Assembly: GCA_013396995.1 (NCBI GenBank)
Contig: VWZP01005667.1
Span: forward strand, 1,012,107-1,076,106
Direction: 5' to 3'
DNA from: Dicaeum eximium
Taxonomy: Eukaryota; Chordata; Aves; Passeriformes; Dicaeidae
DNA: 64,000 bases
The translations under genes were made by a program, and so were the position numbers. The notes beneath the pieces were generated by a model, which was not told the origin of the DNA, did not search any database, and saw only the letters and a list, made by a program, of their open reading frames with translations. Numbering within the stretch: the stretch's first letter is position 1; the number at the start of each line of letters is the position of its first letter. Shown piece after piece: positions 45,901 to 57,900 of this stretch.

Positions 45901-48900
45901 CTGTCCCACGGGAAGGTCCCCCCCGCAGAGCTTGCACACAGAGCCCCACGTGGCAGGATGAGTTCTGTATCGTGCCAGGAGCACAGGAGACATCCTTTTA
46001 ATTAAAGACAGCCAATCTGTGAAAGGTATTTTTGGCAGCCTAAATGTAGATGCAACTGTAGTGAAACTTGTCCTTTGCGTCTGGCTCCATTGCTGAGCAC
46101 AGGGCTTGTCTGTTCCTGGCCCCATTCATCTGCCCAGCCCCTGCACTGTGGTCACTGCTGGTCCCTCTGTCCTCCCTCCACCTGCAGCATCTCTCCCAGC
46201 ATGTCCCCCTGCCAGCCGGAGTCCCAGAGAGTCTTCCCTCTGCCTCACTCCTCATCACACCCCACTCCCTCGTGAGAGTTTGATTCCCCTTCCACAGACC
46301 TGTTTGTCACCTCCTCACTCACGATGTGTAAATCTGCGTGTCTGTTCCTAATATATCCCCCTCCATCTGATCTCACCTCTCAGCTTGTTTCTTGGGCATC
46401 TCCATCTGGTGCTCCTGCCGTCATCACCCAGCTGAGTTGCTATAACCAGGTACTGAGCTGCTCTGCTTCCCCCAGCCCAGCCTCACACCCAGCCTCGCAC
46501 CCGCCCTCGGCCCCTTGCCCCATGGGAAGAAGCTGATTTTCTCGATGGTTTTGATGTTCCTTTCCTGCCCCTCAGATGAAATCAAGGCCCAGATAATGTT
46601 TTTTTTTAAGTCATCCCCCTTCCCTGTGCCTATCCTGGGAAAACCTTAACATGCAGATGCTAAGTGAGCTGGTTCTCCTCACCTGCCCCTGAGCATCCTG
46701 TGTCCTGCTGTCACCCATCCCCTGGACTGAGGAGGGTCAGATGTCCTCAGTGCTCCCTCACAAAACATGTTGCATTCATTTAGGAGTTAACAGCTGAGGA
46801 CATTTGTCTCCTTAGTTTATTTATTCACCTGTAAGACTTTCCCCCCTTTCTTTGGGCATGCAAATCCCTTGGACAGGGGCTGTACACTTGTGCTTGTTGG
46901 CTTTTCTGTCTCATCCCTTTAATACAGTAAGGGATAATGCTGGAATTAGAGAAGTGAGTCGAAGGACTGAGCTTAGCTCCTCTCCAGCTGGATTACCGAC
47001 TGCTGCCTGCCAGCCAGCCCAGATGTGCAGGCTGCAGCCCTAGAGCTGTGCCTGGCTGCTGGGTTTGGGGTCCTGAGCTGCTGGAGGGACCCCTGGAGCA
47101 GCACAGGGAGAGGTGCTGGAGCTGGTGTCTCAACTGGCTGTGCTAGAGATGTAGCTGCTGCTCTAAAGGCAGCATCTGAAGCCACATGGGTGGGAGAGAC
47201 CCCATCAATGCAACGTGTGGAAGAAGAGCAAAGTACCTGCCAGAAATGAGAAAATGTGGCCCTGCCACACTGCTGGAGGAGGAGGAGGAGGAGGTGGAAA
47301 GTGCACTGGTGAGGCATGCAGGGCTGAGCACAGGCATGTTTCAGCAGGGGTGTGTGCAGTGTGGAGGAAGTCACTCCTCGTGAAGAACCTGGGGGCAGCA
47401 GGAAGCCCGTCAGCCTCCGGTGTGACAGCACCTGCTGTCATTCCTGTTGGAGGGATGTCCCGTGCCCCCACGACTGTGCTGGAACCTGTCTGAGCCCAGT
47501 CCTGACCAGTGCCAGGGGTTCAGCAGGGATCTGCTGGCCATCCTCAGGGGGTGCATGAGAGGGAAACACAGGGCACAGCTGTACCAGAGCCCAGTCCGGG
47601 TACCCTGGGTGCAGAGGAGGGTGGGAGGAGGAAGCGAAGCTGAAGCTGTCACTGTTCCTGGAGAGCTGCCTTGTTCGGGTAAGCCCCTCAGCACGTCGTG
47701 TGCTATTATGGGAGGAGAGAAGCTTCCGTTCCTTCCAGAGCTGTGAATGCTCATTTAGAGAGGGGAAGTCATTAAGACTAATCAGGACGTAATCAGGGCC
47801 GTGGTGATGTGCCGGCCCCGCTGCGCACAGCCCGGTGCAGGATGCTCTCCGAGGGGACAGGATGCTCTCTGTGGGTGCCAGGGGACAGCCGGTCCTGCCC
47901 TGCTCTGTGCTGGGCCACGAGGGGCTCGGTGTGGGGCATAAGGGGCTCTGCCTGCCGCCCCAAACCGCAGTGAGCCTGGCTCAGCCTGGTGTGATGCAGG
48001 GATGGGTGTAACCCTTGCCGTGAGGTTGTGCCAGCGCTGAGGGTGCAGCGGGCTGTGTTAATGCTCACAGCTGCCTTTAACACATGCAAAGAGGGGATGA
48101 TGTAGAGAGTCCTCAAGGGCCCTCGCTGTAAATCCAGCAATATGCTGTGAGCGTGTAGCAGGGACTTAGAGATGAAAACTTTTAATACAGCCTTTAACAA
48201 GTTCAGAATACCTGAATTTGAAATGAACTTTGCAGTTTAGCTTGCACAGCTCACTTGATGGGGCTTGCAGAAGAACTACTCCGAGGGTGTAATTATTTTT
48301 GGGAACGTGCAGTGCTTCAGAGCACCTCAGACCTGGCCCTGGACACCTTCTTGTCACCTTTGTATTAAATAGAATTTTTCTTGAATTTCTGTTGATGGAT
48401 CTTGGTTTGCTGGTTTTTTTCCCACAGAAACAGGTTTCTTAACACTTGTTAACTGGGTGTGCACTGGAACTTACTGAAAAGAAGGAATTAGGATATTTTA
48501 ATCCCAGGAAGCAAAGAAATCTTTATTTTAACACTGTTCCTTATTCCCTTTTTTTTCCCCTATACATATGTATTTGTCTGAGAGGAAGATAAAAGCATGT
48601 GACTCTTTCAGATAATAACAACTCTTCCTGTGCAAAAAGGAATCAAGTCAATTTTATTTGGTACCGCCAGGTCAAAGAGAAGCTACTGAAGCCCAGCAGC
48701 TCTGCGAATTGGGTCACTTATTTTAGTGGGCTGAGCCTGGAACAGGATGTCTAACTTTCAAGTTTGAACACCCTGGCCTTAATGGTTTCTAAATGGAAAC
48801 TTAGATTCGACAGAGCTTTTCTTTAGGAAGCTTTCTTCCTTCGCTACTGAGTAAAGGCTTTTTCCCGTCCCTATTTAAGCTACTCTTAAAAAAAAAAAAA

Positions 48901-51900
48901 AAGGCACCAAAACAAAGATTAAACCTTCAGTAGCTGCTTGTGTTCACATTACACTTTGGGCACTTCAGTGGCTTTGCCAAAGATCCTTGTGACCAGGGAC
49001 AAACCTTTCAAGTCCCGCGTTCCCTGTTTCCGGCTGGCCGCGGTGCTTTGAGCCGGTGCCGAGGTGCAGCCGTGGGGCAGGGGCTCTGCTGCCACAGCCC
49101 CAGAGCCTGCTCATGCCACCAAAGCAGCCCAGCTCCGACATCTCCCACAGGCAGCCTGGAGAGAAGGGCTGTTCTGGCTTGCAGGCCACCAGGCTGGCTG
49201 GGAGCCCAGCCCAGGGACACAGGCAGCAGCTGGCACCTGGCTGGATGGGACTGAGACAGGGGGTGCAGGCACCTGCAAGCTCCATGGTCAGCCCCAGCAT
49301 CGTTCCCTACATCACTGATGCCACGTTTTGAGCTGGGCAGGAGGGCAGGGGCCAGGCTCAGCCTGTCACTCCCCTTCATGCAGGCACACTTGTTGGGTCA
49401 TGTCCTCCCCCTGCCCAAACCGTGTCAGCCAACAGTCAGCCTCCTGCTCGTGCAGGAGGTGAGAAAAAGTACAGAGAGAGTTACTTTATCCAGCCCAGTT
49501 AAAAGGAAAGGTGATTCATCTCTGGCCAAGAACTTCTTCAGCTACCAAAAGTCTCCATCCTCTGTTTTCTTTTGCTCCTTTTCCCTGTCCCATCCTGTGG
49601 GACTCCTGAAGGATCAACTCTCCCTCAGAGGTCTCCAGCTCTGTTGATGCTTCCAAGCAACCTCAGCTTTCACCACCATGTAAAGCCCAGGAAAGCAAAA
49701 AGAGATGAGCACAGGCATTTGTGAGGATGGAACCAGCCCTGGCAGCAGTGTGACTCCTCTCCCCTTGAGAATGGAAGAGTTAGGTCAAAGCATGGGTTTG
49801 GTCTTGAGGTGTCAGGAAAGCCCTACATCTCATGGGCCAGCTGGGAGCAGACTTCAGTCTGGGAAGGGATATGCCATGCATTGCTTCCTAACAGGAGCAC
49901 TGTAAGGTGGCTTCCCTGGGCACAGCCAGGTGAAAACCAAGGGGGTCTGTAGGGGGCCAGGAGCAACCTGGAGGTGAAAGGCCAGCACCTCTCTGCTCTA
50001 CACCTGCTCCTCCAGCTGAGGCAGAGCCAAGACTCATCCCCTCCTTGCCTCAGGGAGCCTCAAGAGTGGGTTTCTGTCTGGCCTTAACCTCAAGTACAGG
50101 TTGCTGTGGAGGAGCTGTGTCCTCTCAGGTGCAGTGGGAGCTACGTGTTGGGCTCTGGCTTGGTGCAGGAAGTAGCCCAACACTGGGAAAAGCAGCATCT
50201 GGGCACAGGGTGGGCAGGGCTGGCACAAGGCAGATGAGCATGTCAGGGTGCGTGGTGGTGAGCAGGGGCGCTCCTGTGTGCTGTGCAGGCAGCACCTGAG
50301 CTTGTTCCTGTGAAATGAATTCATCAGCTTGCTGCAAACCCTCTCCCCACAGCAGCAGGCTGCTGTTGGTGTGTGGGCATCCTGCAGCTGACCCCACAGC
50401 ACCCTCAGTGTCCCTGAGCCAGTACCTGCCTGCTCACAGCCACAATTCGACACGCTTGGGTCCTGTGACAGAGCAGCTGCTTCCATAGCTGTAAATGCAC
50501 AGCTTTCTCCATGGTTTAACACCCTTTAAAAAAAAAAATCAAAGCAGATGGAGCTGGACTACAAGCAGCTCAGTGTCGGCCCTGATTAGATAATTCTGTT
50601 GGGCATTTCCCCACTTGTGACCTCTGCCCCTGAGAGCTTTTAAAGGCATGTAAAGACTGAATTTCACTTATCTCCAGAGCCATTTCCTTCTGAGTGCTAC
50701 TATTATACCTCAGATGATATGAAACAAAGGATATTAAAAGACAGATTGAATTTTCACTCTGATCCAGTCTGGGGGAATAAAGGAGTTAAATTAGTACTTT
50801 TCTTCTCATATATTAGCCCAGTGTCTCAAGGATCCACTCTGTCCTACACATTCCTTCTTGCATGGCACATGGGACACACCACCCTCCTGCAGACAGCAGC
50901 TCTGTGTGTTTGGCCTGCAATTTGCTATCTCTGGAGGCTGCTGTTACTCCTGTTGTTGCTGGTTAAGATGAAAATGTGTTTATATGTGATCACAATCCAG
51001 TTGCCCCTGTCCTGGGACATCTGTAGCACGTGTATTTTGCCTCTGGGAGGTGCATGCCTCCTGACCTCTGTGGGCTGGCCCCATGCCAGTTCTGTGGAGG
51101 ATGTGAAGCTATGGCAAAGCTTTGGGATCTCAGTTCTGGAGACATTATCTTGAACTTCCAGTTCAGAGTCTCTCTGCCCAGCTCCTGTGTGCCAGCCCTG
51201 AGAGCAGTCCTCGTGGAAATGCCACAAGGCAGGACCCAATCCTCAGCAGCAGGCTAGTGAACCTCCTCTATTTGCATGTAATTGCAGCTTTTCTTTTGCT
51301 TGGAAGTTTTGGAAACTCATCACGTTTTGCAATTCCTACCTTTGTGCCAGCAGACAACAGCAGTAGAAACTGAGGTGCGGGGTGATACCTGTAGCTGTTT
51401 GGGGCTTTGGTGCTCCCAGGTGACTGTGTTAGTGTCACTGGGCTGCCACAGCCCAAGTGGAGCCCAAAGAGCAGCAGTCCCTCTCAGATCACTACCCAGA
51501 GGGCATATCTAAGGGGGGATCTGAAAGGCCACATCCTGTGCCTGAGATTTTTTCCAAGCACTGCTGGCCTGCCTGGCTGCTCCCTGCACGTGCTGCAGTG
51601 GAGAGGACACACGTCCTTCTGTCCTGCATACAGACCCACAGCCTCCTCCTGGCTGGAACCACAGAGGCAGCTGCCCCAACAGGCATGATGCTCTCCCAGG
51701 GTCTCCAAGGGAGCCAGTCCCTCTCTGGGGGCTGCCTGGGGCAGATTGCTGCTCCCTCCATCAGTCAGCACCGGGCTGTGGCTGCCACCAGGACTGTCAT
51801 GCAGAGCTCAGTGAACGCAAGGCTCTGCTTCTCTCAGCCCCTGTGAGGCCAGAGAGCTCTCAAGTCCTGACCTTCAGACTTCATCCCCCTTCACCGTGGT

Positions 51901-54900
51901 TCCCTTTGACTCCTGTTGCTGCCCAGATTTTCTCAACAGCTGTCCTCTGCCCAGCTGGCTTTGGGCCCAGACCAATCTCTCTGCATCTGTGCAGTGCCCT
52001 CCTCACTCCCCAAGGTCCTCCTCGAGTCCCTGCAGCCTCCATCCCCTGAGACAAGTGGCTGATGGAGAGAGTTCAGGGCACCTCCAGCTCCACTGGACTT
52101 TGGTGATCCTGCTGCCATGGAGTGAGCAGTGTAGGACTTGGACCTCTTCTCTTTCTGTTTGTAAACCCCCTCCAAGCACAAACAGGGCTTGGTAAATAAT
52201 ATTGTGATGAAGGGGTTTAGGTGGAAGAGATCTGACAGCCCCCATTGAATGTGATCTGAAAGTACAGCACTGTTCCCTCTCCTCCCTGCCTGCAGCAAAC
52301 CCTGCTCCTCAGGGCATAAATTACTTACCATTCCCTATAGAATGGAGGGCATGGTTAATTCACCAGCACATGCCTGCTGCCCAGCAAAAAATTATGACAC
52401 TCTCTCTCCTCCCCTGGCTAGCAGAGCTGCTCAGCACCTCTGCCTGACTGGTGGAGGGAGGCAAAGCTTTTTATTTTCAGGTTCTCTGCTTATTTCTGAG
52501 TCTTAAGTCTTATCTGCCTCTTCAATAGGACAGGCAAAGTGCAAATATTAAAATATTTGCAAGTGGAAGTCAGAACTAGTGCCCAAACACCTTTCTTGTA
52601 GTAGTTGGAATAGCTGGCCACAGGAGGCAAGTGGGGATTTCCTGGTCTGAGTTCCTCCTGACCATGTGTGACTTTGTTGTAGAGCAGCGACTCACACTGA
52701 GTATCTCCTGGGTCCCATCTGGAGTCTGAGTGGGAAATTGTGCTCCTAGCAGTATTTTGAGATGTAAAAAATCACTAGTGTGGAATGGCTGCAAAGGATG
52801 CTCAGTGCACAGGGAGCAGGCTAAACAAAATATGTCCTTAGGGCTCACCACTGTGTGAGCAAGGCAATGTGATGTGTGATTTTTGGGCTATTATTAATTC
52901 AACAAAGAGTGCAGTGGGGCTCAGTGGAGGACTCAGGCTGGACCTGCAAAAGCCTCTCTAACATTATTATATAGAGCACTTGTCCCTGGGAGTGATCCAA
53001 AGCATAATTTGTGGGGTTGAATTCTTCTTATAAATCATGGGGCACGTGATGGGCTACATTCACTTAGGCTGCCTCTTCTGCATCCTTCCTGGAAACTCAT
53101 CTAATAAGAGCTGGCATCTGGATGTTCAAACCTTGATGTGTTACCGGTTGTTAATTGCTGGCAGTAGAAGTGCTTCTTTTCTGCCTTGAAATGTGGAATC
53201 CCTCCCTAGAATTGCACTGGGGACTAATAAAAGCCACTGCCAGGTTTAATATATTCTATCTCTCAAATTATCTGGATTAAATACAAGGACTGTGTACTGC
53301 CAGAGAGGGGATATTCCCAGTTTAACATTGCTTCTGAGCCTTGGAGATCCCAGCACACTGGACCTGGAAATTGTGATTCTCTTTTGTGTGGGGGAGGGGT
53401 TTGGCAGGAGTGCTTGGAAGTGGTCATATTTGCCTGAGTTAGAGAATTAATTGCCATAAAACCTATGGTTTTGTAACCAATAGTTACAGCTGCAGGAAAG
53501 ATCAGAAAGCATCTGAATAAATCAAATTAACTACCTCCTGCTCCATCCATATGAGAGTAGAACCTTCCAGGGCAGGATTTAAACCACAGCCTGGTTGGTT
53601 CTTAACTCTCTCATCCACTAATTGAGGAGAGTGAATAGTCTAGAAATAGGGTCAAGTAAAACAGGGCATGGTGGGGACTGCCGTGCTGGGTTATGGGGGA
53701 GGCTGGTCTCAGTCAGGGACGGGTAAACCCAGACAAGGCGACAGGGAGGCAACTGGCTCTGTCTGTGAAAATATCACAGACTGAAAATATAACAGAGGCT
53801 GCTGGGCCATGTGGACCAACACCCCTGGTAATGGACACCCAGTGGTGCCTGGCAATTGTTTCACTAGCCCACACCTCGGCTCGCTGGTTGCTGACTCTGA
53901 TGTCGGTGATGCCCTCAGGCAGGCGGTTCCCTTCACCTCCCCCGGTATTCACGGCTCTTGGCGTGTTTCAGTGTGGCTGCTGTTCTCCTCACGAGCCTTG
54001 CCATGATGAAGCGAGCTCCAGCTCACCGCTGACCTTCCAGGCTTTGCACTGCTCCGCCTCTCGCTTTGTGCCGCCCCAGCTCAGGCCCCGTCCCAGAGCG
54101 CAGGAGGCTCCGGGAGCCCCGCGCCTTCAGCAGCCGGCGGCGCTGGACAGCTCCGGGGCGGCCCCGGCGGGCCCGGGCCTGCAGCGCCCGCACCGCGACC
54201 CAGGCCCGGCCCTGCCGCTGCGGCCTCCGCGCCAGCCCCTGNNNNNNNNNNNNNNNNNNNNNNNNNNNNNNNNNNNNNNNNNNNNNNNNNNNNNNNNNNN
54301 NNNNNNNNNNNNNNNNNNNNNNNNNNNNNNNNNNNNNNNNNNNNNNNNNNNNNNNNNNNNNNNCTGTTCTGTCCTGTCCTGTCCTGTCCTGTCCTGTCCT
54401 GTCCTGTCTTGTCCCTCCTTCTGCCGTCCCTAATCTCCAGCCGTCTCGTCCCATCCCGTCCCGCCCCCCCGCTGTATCCTGGCCCATGCTCTTCTCCTGG
54501 GAGAGCCGCGCTCCCTCCCTCCCTCCGGCCCGGCCTCGCTGCCCGGCTGCCCTGCGCAGTGTCTGCCCCGCCATGTGCAGCCAGCCGAGGGCAGAGGCAG
54601 CCCGGGAGGAGGGAGCCGGAGAGAGGTTCACGGGGAGCCCTCAGCACAGGAGGATGCGTGTGCTGCTGGCAGGACGAGCCCAGGCTGCCGAGCACAGTGT
54701 TTACCCCAGGTAATGAGGATAAGGGACCGAATGCTGTCACCTCTCCCAGGGCCCTGTGCTTAGAAGGAACAGCAGCTGTTGGAAAGTGCTTGAAGGCCTG
54801 GTGTGCTGGCAGTAAATTCCTCCCTCAGAAAGGCTTCTTTCCCTACTCCTCATATCTCCTAAACCCTCACTAGTGTGAAGTTCATATAAATTTTGGTGCT

Positions 54901-57900
54901 GGTGGGAGTCTGACATGAGCCTGAGAGAATTTCCAATCTTCCCTGTCTCTTTCCCAGCAGCCAAGGCCATGGGGTGTTTGGGACACACCAGGTCTGAGGA
55001 CAGGACTGATGCCCAGAGCTGTGCTGTGCCCTGCTCCGTCCCAGGGCTGTTGGACACAACTAGAGCCCTTCCTGAATCTCTCTCTGCTGCCTGGCCTGCA
55101 GGGCCTGTGATGGCATGGCCAGGGGAGAGGCAGTGCACCACGAAGGGCTGGGTTCATCGCTCAGCTTGGTGACATCCCACTTTTGTCTCCTCACAGGCCA
55201 ACCCCGCTCCCATTATCGTGAATACAGACTCGCTGGAACAAGGGCTCTCTGTAAGTCTCCCGGTTTCGTTTTGCTTCCTTTGATCAAGTGCTGCATTTTC
55301 CCTGCTCAGCAATGCAGGAAAGACTTTCCCAGCTCAAGGAGGCCCTGGTAAGGCAGCAGAAGATCCTGATACCCGCGCCATGTCCCCACAGCTCATCCCA
55401 CCCCTAAACCTTTCTGGGGCTGGGTGGCACTGCACAGAACCAAGGCCAGCAGCAGCGGACTCCAGCACAGGGAGGTACAAGGCAAAAGCCTCAGCAGAGA
55501 GCTGGGGATCCAGGCTGGTTGTGTTCAGGGTTAATCATACAACCATTGCCTCTGCCTCCCATGCAGCAGAGTTGAGAGGTTCTGCTGAGGCCTCCTTTAC
55601 CTTCCTGCACTGCCTCAGCCTACTTAGGCAGCCCTGGCCCCTCAGGAGGAGGGCAGGGCTCTCTGGATGCTTGCTGGCATCTCACCCACCAGTCCTCAGG
55701 GCAGCAGAGCCCATCAGATGCTGCTCCACTCCCACTGAAGGCTGCAGGCAGCTGAGCAGTGCTTGGTGAGTCTGTTTGCAGCCACGGTGCATTTGGCACT
55801 CCTGACATAGTATAAGATAATCCTCCTCAGTTTGTTGCAGGCAGGGTTTGCATCCTGCTGCATCCGTCCCCAGAACATTTGTAACTCATTCCTGCTGGGT
55901 GAATGAAGGGAGGAGGGTGGCCAGCATGGGTTTCTGGCCAGCAGCTCTGGCTCCATGCTTGTGTGTGCTTCTCTTTTTTGCCCAAAGGAGCCCAGTAACA
56001 GCTTGCAAGGGCTGGCTGCTTTGCATCAGGTTTAGTTGTGATGTGTCAAACTTCAGCTGCCTTCCACAGCAGTGAAGCAGCACCAGGACTCAGAGCTGGG
56101 GTGGGTTCATCTTTGGAGTCAGGGTAGTGGGCCACAGGTGACTTGTGGGAGTTGAATTTCCCCTGTAGAAAACTGCAGATCTCAGCCCACACTCGTGGTG
56201 TGTTCAGTGCACATCAGAGCTGTACTGGGCTGGTTGAGAAGAGCTACAAAAAAGAAGGAAAGCCCAGCTGAGACCTTTCCAACCCTGGCTGTATGGTTTA
56301 ATTAAGCCTGAATTAAAGCCACCTGACACTGGGGAGGAAGGCAGGGGAGCATCTCTCAGCGTGGTGCTCCTGGGTCCAGCAGCCCTGTATGAACGTGGCA
56401 GAGGGGAGCTGCTGTCCCCAAAGGTTACTTCCCCAAACACATGGCATGGCAGGGGGGTTGTGGGTTGGGGGTTCTCCCACTGTGCTGGGCACAGGCTGCA
56501 GGGCAGTGCCAGTTGCAGCTTCCTGTCTGCACTCTCCTGGCTGCTACAGGGAACTGGGAAACAGGCAATGTCTCCTGGAGGGAAGGAACCACCATCATGC
56601 TGGTCCAGAACAAGTGAGAAGTGTGCTGTGAGCAGAGCAGGGAGGTATTCCTGGATGGGAAGTCTGCTTTCACATCCATTTTGTACCCTCCCTCAGTACA
56701 GAATGTCACACCTTTGGAGGAACATTGCCCACTCACCATTGCAGGCACCAGCATTGCATCCTTTTCTGCACTCCATCCATGCCGGTCCCTCCTCCCTGCC
56801 TGTGTGCCCAAGGACAATGAGAGGTGAGCCCAGGGACCAAGGACAGGCTCTGTCACCCTGCAGAGGCCAGGAATCTCTGGGAGCCCTCATGGGGGGAAGC
56901 AAGCACTCCTTCCACTGCAGTGCACTCCACTTTCCTGCCCTCCTGGCTGCTTCCCTGTACTCCAGCTCATTAACTTCACATCCCTCCCTCTCCCTCCACC
57001 TCTATATCCCTGTCCACCCCTTCTCCCTGCACTTTGGCTGGGTTTCAGCAGGTGCTCTGCACCCCAGACAGATGCCAGCATCATGCTGGGGGTGACAGTC
57101 AGTGATCCCATCCATCCAAACTCAGCAGAACATGCTGGGAGCAACTGTCCTGCAGGGATCAAAAGGGCCACCAGGTTATAGCTGTGCTCTGCTGGCTGTG
57201 ATCTGGTCTGTGTCACCATTGGTGTGTCACCAACTCGTGCCCAGAGCAGGGGAGACACCTCCATTTGATTCCTCCCAGCATCCAGCCTGGAAACCCTCTT
57301 GCCTTCTACTTCATGTTACACCAGGAAACAGGCCTTGTGCCATCTTTTCCTTCTCTGGGGTGCTGGATTCCTCAGGCTTCAGAGAAAACCACTCCCCAAA
57401 ACCTCAGCAGTTTCCCAGGTCAGCAAAGGAGCCACAAAGGAGCTTGCTGCAAACACCAAAATGCCAAATCTAGAATCATGGGATATTTTTTACAAACCCA
57501 AAATCTGAAGCCTGTTGGTACAGTATGTATTTGGAAGGGTTAAAGTAGCATCTTCCAGTCTTTAATTACTTAACTATTCATTGCTTTCCTTAATGATAAA
57601 CAGATGGATGTAGTCTAGTTCCTTCCTGTTCTAGCTCCATTGATTGCATTGGACTGGCTGCTGGGCTTGATTTGGCCCTGACTGTTTATCAAGAAGTCTG
57701 TTCTGCATTTCAATGTCCCCATCCACCCACTTCCATCCCCAGGAGCATGTAGCACCAGCAGCACTGTAAGGTGGGAGCTGCAGCACTGGGATGGCTGGAG
57801 CTCAGTGTGTGGCTTGAGCAGAGCCCAGCACCCCCAGGGTGTAAAAACCCAAATAACCCATTAGAAAATGCCTGCAGTATTAAAATCATCCCTTGATAAT

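Larger units (their letters stand above)
54060..54710 (+). promoter_or_regulatory. DLG3: CpG island with repeat and gap, candidate alternative DLG3 promoter
   Basis: Two CpG-rich parts (54060-54241 and about 54440-54620) flank a gap and a pentanucleotide repeat. A good donor (CCCCAG then GTAATG, exon end 54710) follows. The segment lies 0.5 kb before the DLG3 exon at 55197. An ATG at 54572 runs in frame to that donor but ends in phase 2, so it cannot extend into exon 55197. A transcript from here would be non-coding in its first exon, or could start at the ATG that opens exon 62983. Confidence 0.5.

Noticed and set aside
53693..54740. Open frames of 215-246 residues spanning the gap at 54.24 kb
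   Set aside because: They depend on 122 undetermined bases and on the pentanucleotide repeat, so the reading frame across them is meaningless.
18803..55250. The L27 exons as part of DLG1, DLG2 or a separate DLG-like gene
   Set aside because: They lie on the same strand around the MHKHHHCC exon that is specific to DLG3, and splice in phase to the same PDZ1 exon.
56361..57095. 244-residue plus-strand frame in the DLG3 intron
   Set aside because: No domain, no supported exon structure and ordinary intron composition.
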